60,226 nucleotides of DNA from Paludibacter sp. (GTDB lineage: Bacteria; Bacteroidota; Bacteroidia; Bacteroidales; Paludibacteraceae): positions 1 to 60,226 of the forward strand of contig JADGPS010000008.1 in the NCBI GenBank assembly GCA_017882285.1. Direction: 5' to 3'. Positions 8,479 through 17,732 of this stretch are shown here, one piece after another. Below the pieces are notes generated by a model. The model worked only from the letters and a program-made list of their open reading frames with translations. It did no database searches and was not told the origin of the DNA. Position 1 is the first letter of the stretch; every line of letters starts with the position of its first letter. The position numbers and the translations under genes were made by a program.

Positions 8479-8497
8479 TGGTCTTAATGAATAATTT

Positions 8498-9220
8498 ATG
8501 CAGGCTAAAACCACGGGAATTGTAATTCATTCAATCAAATACAGTGATTCTTCTACCATTGTTACGGTTTACACGCGGCAGTTTGGTCGTGTTTCGTATA
8601 TGGTACATGGAGTGAACAAAAAGCGATCAGTTTTTCGTGCTGCATTTTTACAACCGCTTTCTATTCTCGAATTGGATGTTATTCATTCGCCGGGAAAAGA
8701 AATTCAGCGTATTAAAGACATCCAGCTGGAACACCCGTTTATTGATATTCCTTACAATCCAGTCAAAAATGCATTGGCGTTATTTTTATCGGAAATGCTT
8801 TTCAGGACTTTACGTCAAACTGAACCGGATGACAACTTATTTCTTTTTCTCGAAAACTCGATTAAGCAACTTGATTTCTGTGAAAAAGGAATTCCAAACT
8901 TTCATCTCGTTTTTCTACTTAAACTGACCCGCTATCTGGGCTTTGAGCCAAATAAGGAAGAAGAAAACGGGAAATACTTTGATTTGATGAATGGCGTTTT
9001 TTTGAAAGATAAGCCTTTACACGTGCATTTTCTATTGCCGGAAACGACGACCGATTTTGCCGGTTTGCTGGATGCAGATTATTCTAGTATGGATTCAATG
9101 ATTTTAAGCAGGAATAAACGAACTAATTTACTCAATAGCATAGTTGAGTACTATCGACTACATATCCCCGAATTTCACGGCTTACATTCGCTTGCAGTAC
9201 TGCAAAGTTTGTTTGATTAA
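8498..9220 (+). CDS. recO: DNA repair protein RecO
   Basis: 240 residues, normal for the family. The N-terminal OB fold (about 1-80) has the typical start 'AKTTGIVIHSIKYSDSSTIV' and the 'YTRQFGRVSYMVHGVNKKRS' strand-loop; a helical C-terminal domain follows. RecO anneals SSB-coated single strands and with RecR loads RecA in RecF-pathway gap repair. It acts in the cytoplasm. It is a single gene, divergent from tRNA-Glu/rpsT and convergent with the NlpC/P60 gene, whose stop codon is only 10 bp away. The zinc-finger cysteines seen in some RecO proteins are not evident here. High confidence. Confidence 0.93.
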   Translation: MQAKTTGIVIHSIKYSDSSTIVTVYTRQFGRVSYMVHGVNKKRSVFRAAFLQPLSILELDVIHSPGKEIQRIKDIQLEHPFIDIPYNPVKNALALFLSEMLFRTLRQTEPDDNLFLFLENSIKQLDFCEKGIPNFHLVFLLKLTRYLGFEPNKEEENGKYFDLMNGVFLKDKPLHVHFLLPETTTDFAGLLDADYSSMDSMILSRNKRTNLLNSIVEYYRLHIPEFHGLHSLAVLQSLFD

Positions 9221-9230
9221 AAACGAGCTT

Positions 9231-10721
9231 TTATTCTGCTTTTTGATAGATAACGATCCTTTCACCGGCTTTAATTTTACTTCCGGTTTTTTTATTCCAA
9301 TCTTTTAACTCTTCTATTTTACAGCCATAAATTTTGGCAATGGAATAGAACGATTCGCCTGATTTCACTTTATGATGAATGATTTTCTGAGCACTTTCCT
9401 TTTTTACAGAAGGGTATTTTTGTGTTTCGGTTGCCTGAGTTATTTTTAATTCCTGACCAAAACGGATTTTTGTGCCGGTAAGATTATTGAGCTTCTTCAA
9501 ATCTTCAACCGATAAGTGATTCTCTTTAGCAATACTAATAAGACTTTCGCCCTTTTTTATTTTGTGAATCCGGGTTTTGGCTATATTTTCTGTTTTAATA
9601 GTTTGGTTGTTCTCAATTTTAGTCTCAGTTTTCTCGGTAATCACGTTGGTTGTTGGAGAATTGTTACTTTGAGCGAGCTTAATTTTCTGTCCAAATCGAA
9701 GTTTACTACTTATCGGCTTGTTGATTTTTTTCAATTGCTCTACTGAAGTATTGTATAATTTTGAAATGCTGAATAAAGTTTCGCCTTTCTTTACTGAATG
9801 CAAAATATTGGTTTGATTCACAGGCAATTCCTGTTCAGCTTTTGGTATTTCAGTTTGATTTTCAGTCAATTCTGATGCACTATTAACAGGTGTTTTTACT
9901 GTTTCAACCAATAAAATCGATTCTTCATCCTTTACTTTTATTCGCTGTTTTGGATTTATTTTATTGCCTTTGATATTGTTTTTTCGTTTAAGCCCGGCAA
10001 GTGAAATTCCATATTTCAAAGCAATTGATGAAAGAGTTTCACCCTTTTTAACCTGGTGATATTCGGCAGGAATAACTTTTTTTGTTTGGATGGCGGAACT
10101 TGAAATTGTTGCCGGATAATTATCCGCAAAGTTTTCTGAAAGGTTTTTTTTAGGTATTGACACATAGGGCGAAACTACGAGCATTTGATCGTTGAAAATT
10201 ACGCGACCGGCTTTTATAAAACGCTGGGTATAATATGGCTCGTCTGAATTGGAAATAATAACGCCATTGTGTACCGATGCATGAATGAAATTAAATTTCC
10301 CATCTTCTTTAGCAGAGACAACAATTCCAACATGCCCAACAAGTTTGCTTCGGTGCCGACCGGAAAAAAACACCAAATCGCCTGTTTTAAGATTATGACG
10401 ATCAATGGTATCAACTTGTTTTGCCTGATCAAAAGAAGATCGCTGCAAGTCGTATCCAAAATTTCGATAAACAAACGAAGTGAAACCAGAGCAATCGAAC
10501 GAATTTACTCCTGAAGAACCGCTGTGATAAGGCGTGTTCAAAAAGAGTTTTCCATAATTAATAATTGAATCAGTAATAGCAATGTGATTTGGTCCCAAAT
10601 AATTGATTTTTGTAGAATCGGATGCATAAAAACGCGAGACTTCCGAATGCAATTGTGCCATCGAAAAAACAGAAGAAAACAGAAAGTAGGGAATAAAAAG
10701 AATTTGTTTTTGCAAAGACAT
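9231..10721 (-). CDS. Secreted NlpC/P60 peptidoglycan endopeptidase with four LysM domains
   Basis: 496 residues. A signal peptide (1-22, ending SMAQ) precedes an NlpC/P60 catalytic domain (about 50-175) with nucleophile Cys77 in NSFDCSGF, His130 in VGHVGIVV and a downstream polar residue around 147. Four LysM modules follow at about 221-265, 313-357, 383-427 and 451-494, each starting with a V/I-K-K/S-G-E pattern; linkers are Thr/Lys/Glu-rich. LysM binds the glycan chains, so the enzyme probably cuts stem peptides while held on the sacculus, in growth or daughter-cell separation. The next gene in the same direction upstream is an LD-carboxypeptidase, also a muropeptide enzyme. A -7 box lies at 10751-10758. 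Confidence 0.93.
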   Translation of the reverse strand: MSLQKQILFIPYFLFSSVFSMAQLHSEVSRFYASDSTKINYLGPNHIAITDSIINYGKLFLNTPYHSGSSGVNSFDCSGFTSFVYRNFGYDLQRSSFDQAKQVDTIDRHNLKTGDLVFFSGRHRSKLVGHVGIVVSAKEDGKFNFIHASVHNGVIISNSDEPYYTQRFIKAGRVIFNDQMLVVSPYVSIPKKNLSENFADNYPATISSSAIQTKKVIPAEYHQVKKGETLSSIALKYGISLAGLKRKNNIKGNKINPKQRIKVKDEESILLVETVKTPVNSASELTENQTEIPKAEQELPVNQTNILHSVKKGETLFSISKLYNTSVEQLKKINKPISSKLRFGQKIKLAQSNNSPTTNVITEKTETKIENNQTIKTENIAKTRIHKIKKGESLISIAKENHLSVEDLKKLNNLTGTKIRFGQELKITQATETQKYPSVKKESAQKIIHHKVKSGESFYSIAKIYGCKIEELKDWNKKTGSKIKAGERIVIYQKAE

Positions 10722-10750
10722 AATTAATGTGTCTGATAATTAACCTATTG

Positions 10751-10758
10751 CAAAGATA
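10751..10758 (-). promoter_or_regulatory. -7 element for the NlpC/P60 gene
   Basis: TATCTTTG on the minus strand, 29 bp before the start codon. The -33 element is unclear. Confidence 0.5.
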
Positions 10759-10829
10759 CTTTTTTTGGGGCAATAAATCAGGAGCAATTTTTTCTTTTTA
10801 ATAAAAAAAGAGATTCTTTTCAGAAACCC

Positions 10830-11723
10830 CTAAAAAATTAGTTTAGCTTCGGTTTCGTTAACTTCTAACTTTACATTCGTTCCCATCACGAGTGGCAAAT
10901 TGTTATCGACATGACCGGCAGGGAAATTGAAGCAAACCGGATAAGTAAATTCACTCACGGCATCCGAAATAATTTCGGAAATAGTTTGCATCATGAGCGG
11001 ATCTTCTTCACAATCAGTAAATTGGCCAACGATAAGTCCCGAAAGTTGACCTAACACACCGCTGAAACGCAGGTTCTGCATCATTCGGTCGATGTGATAA
11101 GGCATTTCGGCAATGTCTTCAATAAATAAAATGGCATTCTTATAATCCAAATCGAACTGACTGCCACGCAAACCCATAAGTACCGACAAATTACCTCCGA
11201 TTAGTTTTCCGGTTGCTTTTCCAATTTTATTCTGTGCGTGAGAAGGAACTGAATAGGTTGGCAATTTTCCGAATAGGATTTTACACAATTGCACCGAAGG
11301 TTCCGCATCGGTCGGTATTTCGGTGAGATGTTTGCCCATAATGCCATGAATGGACGTAACTCCCAAATTGGTAATGGTATTGTGCAAAATGGTTATATCA
11401 CTAAAACCAATCAGCCATTTCGGGGATTTCTTAAAATAAGAAAAATCTATTTTGTCAATAATTTGAGAAATACCATAACCGCCTCTACTACACAAAATTG
11501 CTTTCACACTTTTGTCATCCAATGCTTGTTGCAAGTCCGATATTCTTTCTGCTTTAGTACCGGCAAAACGACCATATTCTGCACGGGCATACTTTCCTTC
11601 AGTAACTTGCAAACCCCAATTGGATAGCACAATTTTTGCGTCATCGATGTAGTCAGGATCGATTGCTCCTGAAGGTGAAATGATGCGAATTTGATCGTCT
11701 GGTTTTAAAAATGGAGGTAACAT
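10830..11723 (-). CDS. LD-carboxypeptidase (MEROPS S66)
   Basis: 297 residues, typical of LdcA/MccF-type serine peptidases. The N-terminal part has the oxyanion-side motif SRGGYG (79-84) and catalytic Ser108 in IGFSDIT. The C-terminal part carries Glu202 (LFIEDI) and His271 (PAGHVDNN), completing the Ser-Glu-His triad. LD-carboxypeptidases remove the terminal D-Ala from tetrapeptide muropeptides during cell-wall recycling in the cytoplasm; some relatives cleave microcin C. No signal peptide is present, which fits recycling. It is followed in the same direction by the NlpC/P60 endopeptidase. The family is secure; the substrate is inferred. Confidence 0.92.
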   Translation of the reverse strand: MLPPFLKPDDQIRIISPSGAIDPDYIDDAKIVLSNWGLQVTEGKYARAEYGRFAGTKAERISDLQQALDDKSVKAILCSRGGYGISQIIDKIDFSYFKKSPKWLIGFSDITILHNTITNLGVTSIHGIMGKHLTEIPTDAEPSVQLCKILFGKLPTYSVPSHAQNKIGKATGKLIGGNLSVLMGLRGSQFDLDYKNAILFIEDIAEMPYHIDRMMQNLRFSGVLGQLSGLIVGQFTDCEEDPLMMQTISEIISDAVSEFTYPVCFNFPAGHVDNNLPLVMGTNVKLEVNETEAKLIF

Positions 11724-11784
11724 TTTGGTAATTTTTAAAATTTCGAATACAAATCTTTTAAAAAATAAATTTAATAAGTCAAAC

Positions 11785-12222
11785 TTATTTTGGAGCTTGA
11801 TAATCTTTAATCACCAGGTATTTAAGCTCTGTATCACCCACATTACTGATGCCATGTTCTATCATGGTAGGACAATAAAAACTGGTTAGTGGCCCGCAAA
11901 TAATGGAATCGCCATTGAGATAAAATTTTGCTTTACCCTCCAACACGAAAAAAAATTCATCTTCCACGTGTTTGTGAGGTGGATGAGTGGCATCGTGTGG
12001 TGCAACCACACTCATTTTCAACGTGCGACCATTTATAAAATCCTTGTCGGCAAACCAATACTGATAGCCAACTTTGGTGGGTACGGCTTTATCTTTCGAA
12101 AATTGGTTTACACAATTGCCTATGTTCCACTTTGTTTGTGTTGAATCTTTTTTCTGAGCTGATACAACAAAACTACAAACGATTATTAATAAGAAAACTA
12201 ATGCTGTTTTAAATTTGCTCAT
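11785..12222 (-). CDS. Exported cupin-domain protein
   Basis: 145 residues: a signal peptide (about 1-22, ending VVSAQ) and one cupin_2 barrel. Cupin motif 1 is seen as HPPHKHVEDEFFFVLEG (His83, His85, Glu89) and motif 2 ends with His123 in MIEHGISN. These four residues are the usual metal ligands, so it should bind a divalent metal. Exported single cupins have no shared reaction: isomerases, dioxygenases and binding proteins all occur, and I do not assign one. It lies 61 bp upstream of the LD-carboxypeptidase on the same strand and 76 bp after the ABC permease. Confidence 0.88.
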   Translation of the reverse strand: MSKFKTALVFLLIIVCSFVVSAQKKDSTQTKWNIGNCVNQFSKDKAVPTKVGYQYWFADKDFINGRTLKMSVVAPHDATHPPHKHVEDEFFFVLEGKAKFYLNGDSIICGPLTSFYCPTMIEHGISNVGDTELKYLVIKDYQAPK

Positions 12223-12298
12223 GATTATTTAAATGAAAAATTGTTATTTGAATAGCATGCTTGAAATCACGGATTTACTTTTAAAAATACACCTTATA

Positions 12299-13615
12299 TC
12301 AATACCTCAGCCACTTGAACAATTCTTTCCATGTCACTTTCTTGCCATACATTAGGATTCCGGTACGATAAATTTTGCCTGCCATCCAGGTTGTGCCAAT
12401 AAACGATAATACCAAAATAGTCAACGAAAGAATAATTTGCCAGACCGGGACATCAAACGGAAGCCGCACCATCATTACTATGGGTGAAGTAAACGGAATC
12501 ATCGAACACCAGAACGCCAGCGGTCCATCGGGATTTTGAGCACTGTAAATGGCAGCATAAATGGCAAAAATGATAGGAAGCATTAATGGCAGAGAGAATT
12601 GCTGTGTGTCAGTTTCATTATCTACTGCCGAGCCTACAGCCGCAAAAAGAGACGCGTAAAGTAAATATCCACCCAGAAAATACACAATAAACAGGACTAT
12701 GATCTGAAGATAGTTCACTCCATTCAAAGCGGTAAATAAGCCCTGAATTTCGGGTGACATTGCATTAGTAGGAACGGTTTGCATTCCCATTTGTCCCATT
12801 TGATGTAATGAATTAACATCCACATTTCCACCAAATATCGCACCTGCCACAGTTGAAATTACTACGGTAAGAATCACCCACATTAGAAATTGAGTCAATC
12901 CAACCATGGCAATCCCAATGATTTTACCCATCATAAGCTCAAAAGGTTTTACCGACGAAATTATTACTTCCACAATTCTGTTGGTTTTTTCCTGAACGAC
13001 ACCATTCATTACCTGAGCTCCGTAAATAACGATAAACATGTAAATAATAAATGCCGACATCATTCCGATAATTAAAGCCAATTCGGCTGAACCTTCTTTT
13101 TCCTTGCCGTTTTCGCCCCATTTTATGGTTTTCAGATCTATGTCAGTGCGTGATTTTTCCACCATTTCTTTCAGGTTCGGAATGTTGTAAGTTGCCAGTT
13201 TTTGTTCCTCAATGTATTTATTTAACAAACTCGATACATATCTTTTCAATTCCAGATTCACTTGCTTTTCGGAATACAATGTAGCGGCTTTCGGATTGTC
13301 AACTAAATTATCGGTAATGTACAATAGCGCTGTAAACTGCTCATTATTTGTGTTTTGACTTTTGATTTTTTCAACCGGGGCATCTACAAACTGAAACGAA
13401 TAGTTTTCGTTACTTTTCAATACTTTCGTGTAAAGATGAGTTTTGTCAATCACAACAATAGTTTTAATCTTATCGTCTTTAATGCCACCTAACCAAACAA
13501 TTAGAAATAGCATTCCTACAAAAAGGATTGGAATCAAAAAAGTAAGCAGGATAAATGATTTTTTCATTACCCGCGTTGTATATTCACGTTTTATGATAAG
13601 GCTTATTTTGCTCAT
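12299..13615 (-). CDS. ABC-2 type exporter permease (NatB-like)
   Basis: 438 residues. One membrane helix lies near the N-terminus (about 19-42, ILLTFLIPILFVGMLFLIVW), followed by a ~140-residue extracytoplasmic domain and a cluster of about five helices from residue 178 onward. This is the ABC-2 layout of NatB and related export permeases. The motif NRIVEVIISSVKP is typical for the family. Its start overlaps the stop of the ATPase gene by 4 bp (ATGA), showing translational coupling. The pair probably exports a small molecule or ions; the Na+ role of NatAB is a family precedent only. Confidence 0.92.
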   Translation of the reverse strand: MSKISLIIKREYTTRVMKKSFILLTFLIPILFVGMLFLIVWLGGIKDDKIKTIVVIDKTHLYTKVLKSNENYSFQFVDAPVEKIKSQNTNNEQFTALLYITDNLVDNPKAATLYSEKQVNLELKRYVSSLLNKYIEEQKLATYNIPNLKEMVEKSRTDIDLKTIKWGENGKEKEGSAELALIIGMMSAFIIYMFIVIYGAQVMNGVVQEKTNRIVEVIISSVKPFELMMGKIIGIAMVGLTQFLMWVILTVVISTVAGAIFGGNVDVNSLHQMGQMGMQTVPTNAMSPEIQGLFTALNGVNYLQIIVLFIVYFLGGYLLYASLFAAVGSAVDNETDTQQFSLPLMLPIIFAIYAAIYSAQNPDGPLAFWCSMIPFTSPIVMMVRLPFDVPVWQIILSLTILVLSFIGTTWMAGKIYRTGILMYGKKVTWKELFKWLRY

Positions 13616-14505
13616 GCTTTCACTGTTTTTATGAAAATATCATTCATACTTGGCAACAACTCTTCGAAAGAGAGAATTTCGGTTTGTTTAATTAATGAAC
13701 TGAGCAAAGAATTATTGCTTTCGGTGACTTGCTTTTTGATTATGCTTTCAAAAACGCCATTTTGTGCCTTTTGTGAAATCAGTTCAAAATCAGTTTCATT
13801 TAGGGACGTTTTTGACCCAACAACGAACGTGTTGGTAGCATGTGAAGCCCTGATGTCGGCAACATTCCCTTGAAGTACAATTTTAGCCTGATTGACCAAC
13901 GAAATATTTTCACACAGGTCTTCGACCGTTTCCATATTATGGGTCGAAAATATGATGGTTGCACCTTTAGCACGCAAGTCCAATATTTCCCGCTTTATGA
14001 TATCTGTGTTTACCGGATCAAATCCGCTGAATGGTTCATCAAAAATCAATAGTTTTGGTTCATGGAGAATGGTGGTGATAAATTGTACTTTTTGTGCCAT
14101 TCCTTTCGAAAGTTCTTCCACTTTTTTGTCCCACCAAGCCTGAATCTCAAATTTTTCGAACCAGTATTTCAATGCTTTTAGTGCATCGTTTCGAGTCATT
14201 CCTTTTAGTTGAGCCAGATACAATGCTTGCTCACCGACTTTCATTTTTTTATACAATCCGCGTTCTTCGGGCAGATAACCAATCTGTTGCACATCAGCTG
14301 GAGTCATTCGTTTTCCATGCAGACGCACTTCGCCGCTATCGGGAGCTGTAATGCAATTGATTATACGAATCAACGTGGTTTTTCCGGCACCATTGGGTCC
14401 CAATAAACCATAAATCGTGTTTTCGGGTACGGTAAGACTAACGCTATCCAACGCCAAATGACCTGCAAATTGCTTAACTACCTTTTCTACTTCTAATAAT
14501 ATCAT
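13612..14505 (-). CDS. ABC transporter ATP-binding protein (NatA-like)
   Basis: 297 residues. Walker A GPNGAGKT (36-43), signature LSKGM (132-136) and Walker B LLIFDEP (152-158) are all intact, followed by a switch histidine in STHNMETVEDL. The C-terminal ~75 residues form the DUF4162-like tail common in NatA-type exporters. It energises the permease encoded immediately downstream with a 4-bp overlap. No substrate-binding protein is encoded nearby, as expected for an exporter. Confidence 0.95.
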   Translation of the reverse strand: MILLEVEKVVKQFAGHLALDSVSLTVPENTIYGLLGPNGAGKTTLIRIINCITAPDSGEVRLHGKRMTPADVQQIGYLPEERGLYKKMKVGEQALYLAQLKGMTRNDALKALKYWFEKFEIQAWWDKKVEELSKGMAQKVQFITTILHEPKLLIFDEPFSGFDPVNTDIIKREILDLRAKGATIIFSTHNMETVEDLCENISLVNQAKIVLQGNVADIRASHATNTFVVGSKTSLNETDFELISQKAQNGVFESIIKKQVTESNNSLLSSLIKQTEILSFEELLPSMNDIFIKTVKA

Positions 14506-14580
14506 GTTAATTAGTTAATTGGTTGACTATGTTATTTGAAAGATTCTTTCAATTGGCACATTAGCATATTAGCAAATTAT

Positions 14581-15282
14581 TTACATCTTTCCTTCATCGG
14601 CAAAACTATAATATTCACCGCGGGCAATGATAATATGATCGATGAATGAAATGCCAATGGCTTCACAACCGGTTTTTATTCGTTTTGTAATGATTTCGTC
14701 TTCGTGACTTGGTCGGTTTTGACCGGAAGGATGATTATGCGCCACCACAACAGCTTGTGCTGATTTTTCCAACGCCATTTTAAGTAACATGGCTACATCA
14801 ACCACCGTTTGCCTACTTCCACCTTGCGTCAACCGTTTTATTTCTATCACTTTATTGGCACCATTGAGGAAACCCAACCAAAATTCTTCATGCGGTAAAT
14901 CTATTAATTGAGGTTCAAAAAGTTCAAAAAGATCTTTACTCGAAGTTATTTTTTTTCGTTCCAGAATTTCGCTGGTTTTGCGTCTTTTCCCCAGTTCTAA
15001 TGCTGCCATAATGGTAATAGCTTTCGCTTCGCCGATTCCTTTAAAACGTTTACACAAATCGCCAATAGAAAGTTGTGCCAGTTCGTTCAGATTATCGTGG
15101 CATTCATGTAAAATCCGACGCGTAAGTTCAACGGCAGTTTCATTTTTATTGCCAATAGCAATCAGAATAGCCAATAACTCAGCATCCGAAAGACTTTGAG
15201 CGCCTTTACGAAGCATCTTCTCGCGCGGGCGGTCAGCTTCAGCCCAATCTCGAATTGTCAATCGTTTTTCGTCGGTTACCAT
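14581..15282 (-). CDS. radC: RadC family (JAB/MPN) protein
   Basis: 233 residues, normal for RadC. The N-terminal UPF0758 part has a helix-hairpin-helix (FKGIGEAKA, about 80-88). The C-terminal JAB domain carries the metal site HNHPSG (His182, His184) and Asp195 (PSHED), with an upstream Glu in HEEFW. Despite the name, a role in DNA repair has not held up for the E. coli protein, and the true substrate is unknown; the JAB fold suggests a metal-dependent peptidase or nuclease-like enzyme. It is transcribed alone, between the sppA terminator and the ABC operon. Confidence 0.94.
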   Translation of the reverse strand: MVTDEKRLTIRDWAEADRPREKMLRKGAQSLSDAELLAILIAIGNKNETAVELTRRILHECHDNLNELAQLSIGDLCKRFKGIGEAKAITIMAALELGKRRKTSEILERKKITSSKDLFELFEPQLIDLPHEEFWLGFLNGANKVIEIKRLTQGGSRQTVVDVAMLLKMALEKSAQAVVVAHNHPSGQNRPSHEDEIITKRIKTGCEAIGISFIDHIIIARGEYYSFADEGKM

Positions 15283-15334
15283 GTGTCAAAAATACTAAAA
15301 ATTTTCTTTTTCACAAATTTAGCAAGAATGGAAA

Positions 15335-15372
15335 TAAAAAAGCTGCTTCAAATCGGTGGTTGAAGCAGCTTT
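15335..15372 (-). terminator. Rho-independent terminator of sppA (minus strand)
   Basis: Stem AAAGCTGCTTCA (15339-15350) with TGAAGCAGCTTT (15361-15372), loop of 10. On the minus strand it continues into a T run. Confidence 0.85.
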
Positions 15373-15396
15373 AAGATAGAAGTATATTATTTTTTC

Positions 15397-17160
15397 TTAT
15401 TGAATTATAAGATCATAAGTCATTCGAGCTTGAATTCCATTAATTTTATCCAGATTTTTTATTTGTTTGAAGATAGTATATTGTTCGCCAAGTTGAGCTT
15501 TTACAAAACGAGTCTCAATATCTTTACTGAAATTTTTCATAAATCTGGTTGTAAAATCTTCTTTTACAGGATATTCGCTTATATTGTACGATTTCAATTT
15601 AGCCTTGTCCACTGCCAGTTTAATCGCATCTTTCAATCCCCCAATTTTATCAACCAGACCGATTTTCAATGCATCTTCCCCAGTCCAAACACGACCTTCG
15701 GCTATGGCTTTAATCTGTTCAATTTTCATTTTTCGTCCATCAGCACAGCGTTTCACAAACAATTCATAACCGCGGTTCACGTAGTTTTGCATCAAATCAC
15801 GTTCTTCGGGTGTAAATGGGCGATTTACTGAAATGGCATCGCTCATTTTGTTTGTTTTCACTCCATCATAAGTAAAACCAAGCTTTTCGTTCAGTCCTTT
15901 TATGTTTGGAATAACTCCGAATATCCCGATAGAACCGGTCAGAGTATTCGGTTGCGCCACAATTTGATCAGCCATACACGAAATGTAATAACCACCCGAA
16001 GCGGCGTAATCGCCCATAGAAACTATGAGTGGTTTTTTAGTTTTAAGCATACTCAAAGCATGCCAAATTTGCTCCGACCCGTAAGCACTTCCACCCGGTG
16101 AATTAACACGAAATACAACTGCTTTTACCGCTGAATCTTTTGCCACATCATTGATAGTTTTCACCATGTTTTTCGATACAATACCTTCACTTTCAGAATC
16201 AGTTATATCTCCGATAGCATAGATTACAGCCACTTTGTTTTTATCATACTTGTTTGTGTCGGGCAGTTTGATTAATGTTGAATGTTTCACAAAAGTCAAA
16301 TTATCAGATTTTTTAATATTTTTTGCATACTTACGAATAATACTGTCAACCTGATCGATATAAACCAACGAATCAACCAAACCATACTGTTTTGATTTTT
16401 CAGTTGGCTGAAACATCATCATTTCATCCGCATACATATTAAGTTTGTCTAAAGGAATTTTGCGTGAAGTAGAAATTTCTTTCAAAATTGTATTCCAGAT
16501 TGAATTCATGAAAACACTAACTTGCAGTCGGTTAGCATCACTCATCTTGGTATTTACAAACGGTTCTACTGCCGATTTGAAAGTGCCGACTTTCACAATT
16601 TGCATTTCAATTCCTAATTTGTCAAGCGTGTTTTTCAGAAACATGGTTTGGGTCGAAAGTCCTTTCAATTCTAACATTCCCTGCGGATTAATAAGAATTT
16701 TATCGGCACATGATACCAGATAATACATCCGTTGAGAATAATTATCGGCATAAGCCACCACGAATTTTCCGGTTTTTTTGAAATCAAGCAATGCATTTCT
16801 TACTTCTTTTATCGACGCAATTCCACCCGAAAGCATACCGCCTTTAAGATAAATACCTACGATGTTAGCATCATTCTTTGCTTTTTGAATATTGGCTAAC
16901 ACATCGTCCAATCCAATTGAATTTTCAGTAGAAAGTCCAAAAGCCTTTGAGTAAACTGATGAAAAAGGATCATCTTTGGATCGATCAATCAGATTTCCTT
17001 CAAGAGTAAGTTCATAAACCGAATTTGGTTTAAGCTTTGGTGTCGATTCACTTGCACCCGCTATAGCGCCTATTATTCCAAAGAAAATGAGCACGCCAAG
17101 CAACCAAACAATAAGAATACCCACGATAGTGGCTAAAGTAAATTTTAAAAACTGTTTCAT
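15397..17160 (-). CDS. sppA: Signal peptide peptidase SppA, long (67K) form
   Basis: 587 residues, matching the double-domain E. coli-type SppA. One N-terminal membrane anchor (about 8-34) precedes two ClpP-like halves. The general-base Lys195 lies in GTFKSAVEPF of the first half and nucleophile Ser388 in DYAASGGYY of the second half, the expected Lys/Ser pair. It degrades released signal peptides at the inner membrane from the periplasmic side. It has its own terminator downstream and a 572-bp region with an hsp20 remnant upstream. High confidence. Confidence 0.96.
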   Translation of the reverse strand: MKQFLKFTLATIVGILIVWLLGVLIFFGIIGAIAGASESTPKLKPNSVYELTLEGNLIDRSKDDPFSSVYSKAFGLSTENSIGLDDVLANIQKAKNDANIVGIYLKGGMLSGGIASIKEVRNALLDFKKTGKFVVAYADNYSQRMYYLVSCADKILINPQGMLELKGLSTQTMFLKNTLDKLGIEMQIVKVGTFKSAVEPFVNTKMSDANRLQVSVFMNSIWNTILKEISTSRKIPLDKLNMYADEMMMFQPTEKSKQYGLVDSLVYIDQVDSIIRKYAKNIKKSDNLTFVKHSTLIKLPDTNKYDKNKVAVIYAIGDITDSESEGIVSKNMVKTINDVAKDSAVKAVVFRVNSPGGSAYGSEQIWHALSMLKTKKPLIVSMGDYAASGGYYISCMADQIVAQPNTLTGSIGIFGVIPNIKGLNEKLGFTYDGVKTNKMSDAISVNRPFTPEERDLMQNYVNRGYELFVKRCADGRKMKIEQIKAIAEGRVWTGEDALKIGLVDKIGGLKDAIKLAVDKAKLKSYNISEYPVKEDFTTRFMKNFSKDIETRFVKAQLGEQYTIFKQIKNLDKINGIQARMTYDLIIQ

Positions 17161-17291
17161 AAAAAGATAATTGAGTGTTACAAACTTTGTGAAATTTCAC
17201 TACAAAGTAAAACATAATTTTTTGATTAACAATGCATAATAATGGTTTTGCTAAAAAATAATTACTCAAATTTCAACGTTAGACTTTATTG

Positions 17292-17329
17292 AAAAAAAAA
17301 ATGAGAGAAACATAAATTGTTTCCCTCAT
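17292..17329 (-). terminator. Orphan terminator of the hsp20 remnant
   Basis: ATGAGAGAAAC (17301-17311) and GTTTCCCTCAT (17319-17329) form a stem with one mismatch. On the minus strand it is followed by about nine T. It sits 22 bp after the stop codon of the hsp20 fragment and appears to be its original terminator. Confidence 0.65.
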
Positions 17330-17351
17330 AACTCACATTAATTCAGACTAA

Positions 17352-17440
17352 TTACTGAATTTCAATCATCCTTGATGGTTTGGGCTTTGCTTCTTCTTTT
17401 TTAGGAATACTGATTTTCAAAATCCCATTGTCATAAGATC
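17352..17440 (-). pseudogene. 3' remnant of a small heat-shock protein (Hsp20) gene
   Basis: On the minus strand the last ~28 codons before TAA at 17352 read SYDNGILKISIPKKEEAKP followed by KPSRMIEIQ. This matches the end of the alpha-crystallin domain and the C-terminal tail of Bacteroidota Hsp20 proteins. Just upstream (about 17441) the frame hits a stop and similarity ends abruptly, and I find no N-terminal Hsp20 sequence up to 17732. The fragment keeps a terminator downstream. It is best read as the scar of a deletion or replacement that removed the front of the gene. Confidence 0.75.
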
Positions 17441-17732
17441 TCTAAAGAATATACCAATGGCAAAAATAAGCCATTATGTCGCTCATTATCAAAACTATAA
17501 TGACATTTCCGTAGTTTGAAATTAACTGAAAAATAACGAAGGTCATTCAAACATTCTAATATTCAGAACTTTTATAAGTCTGCGAATTTAATCAACTGTT
17601 ATTGCCAGTACTGAAAAATTGTCACTATTTTATTAAAATACTTAGAAAAACAAATGAAAAAAAGCAAAATCAAAAATTATTACTACATTAGCCACCTTAT
17701 TTTATCAAATGATAAATTTACAATAACCAGAG
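17441..17732. other. Non-coding spacer between the hsp20 remnant and the protease gene
   Basis: About 290 bp without a supported gene. It has a short inverted repeat (AATGGC at 17456-17461 with GCCATT at 17470-17475) close to the hsp20 break. The promoter of the protease gene should lie in the last ~100 bp, but no clean TAnnTTTG box is visible. Confidence 0.4.

Noticed and set aside
17441-17732. Insertion sequence as the cause of the hsp20 break
   Set aside because: I found no transposase fragment, terminal inverted repeats or target duplication.
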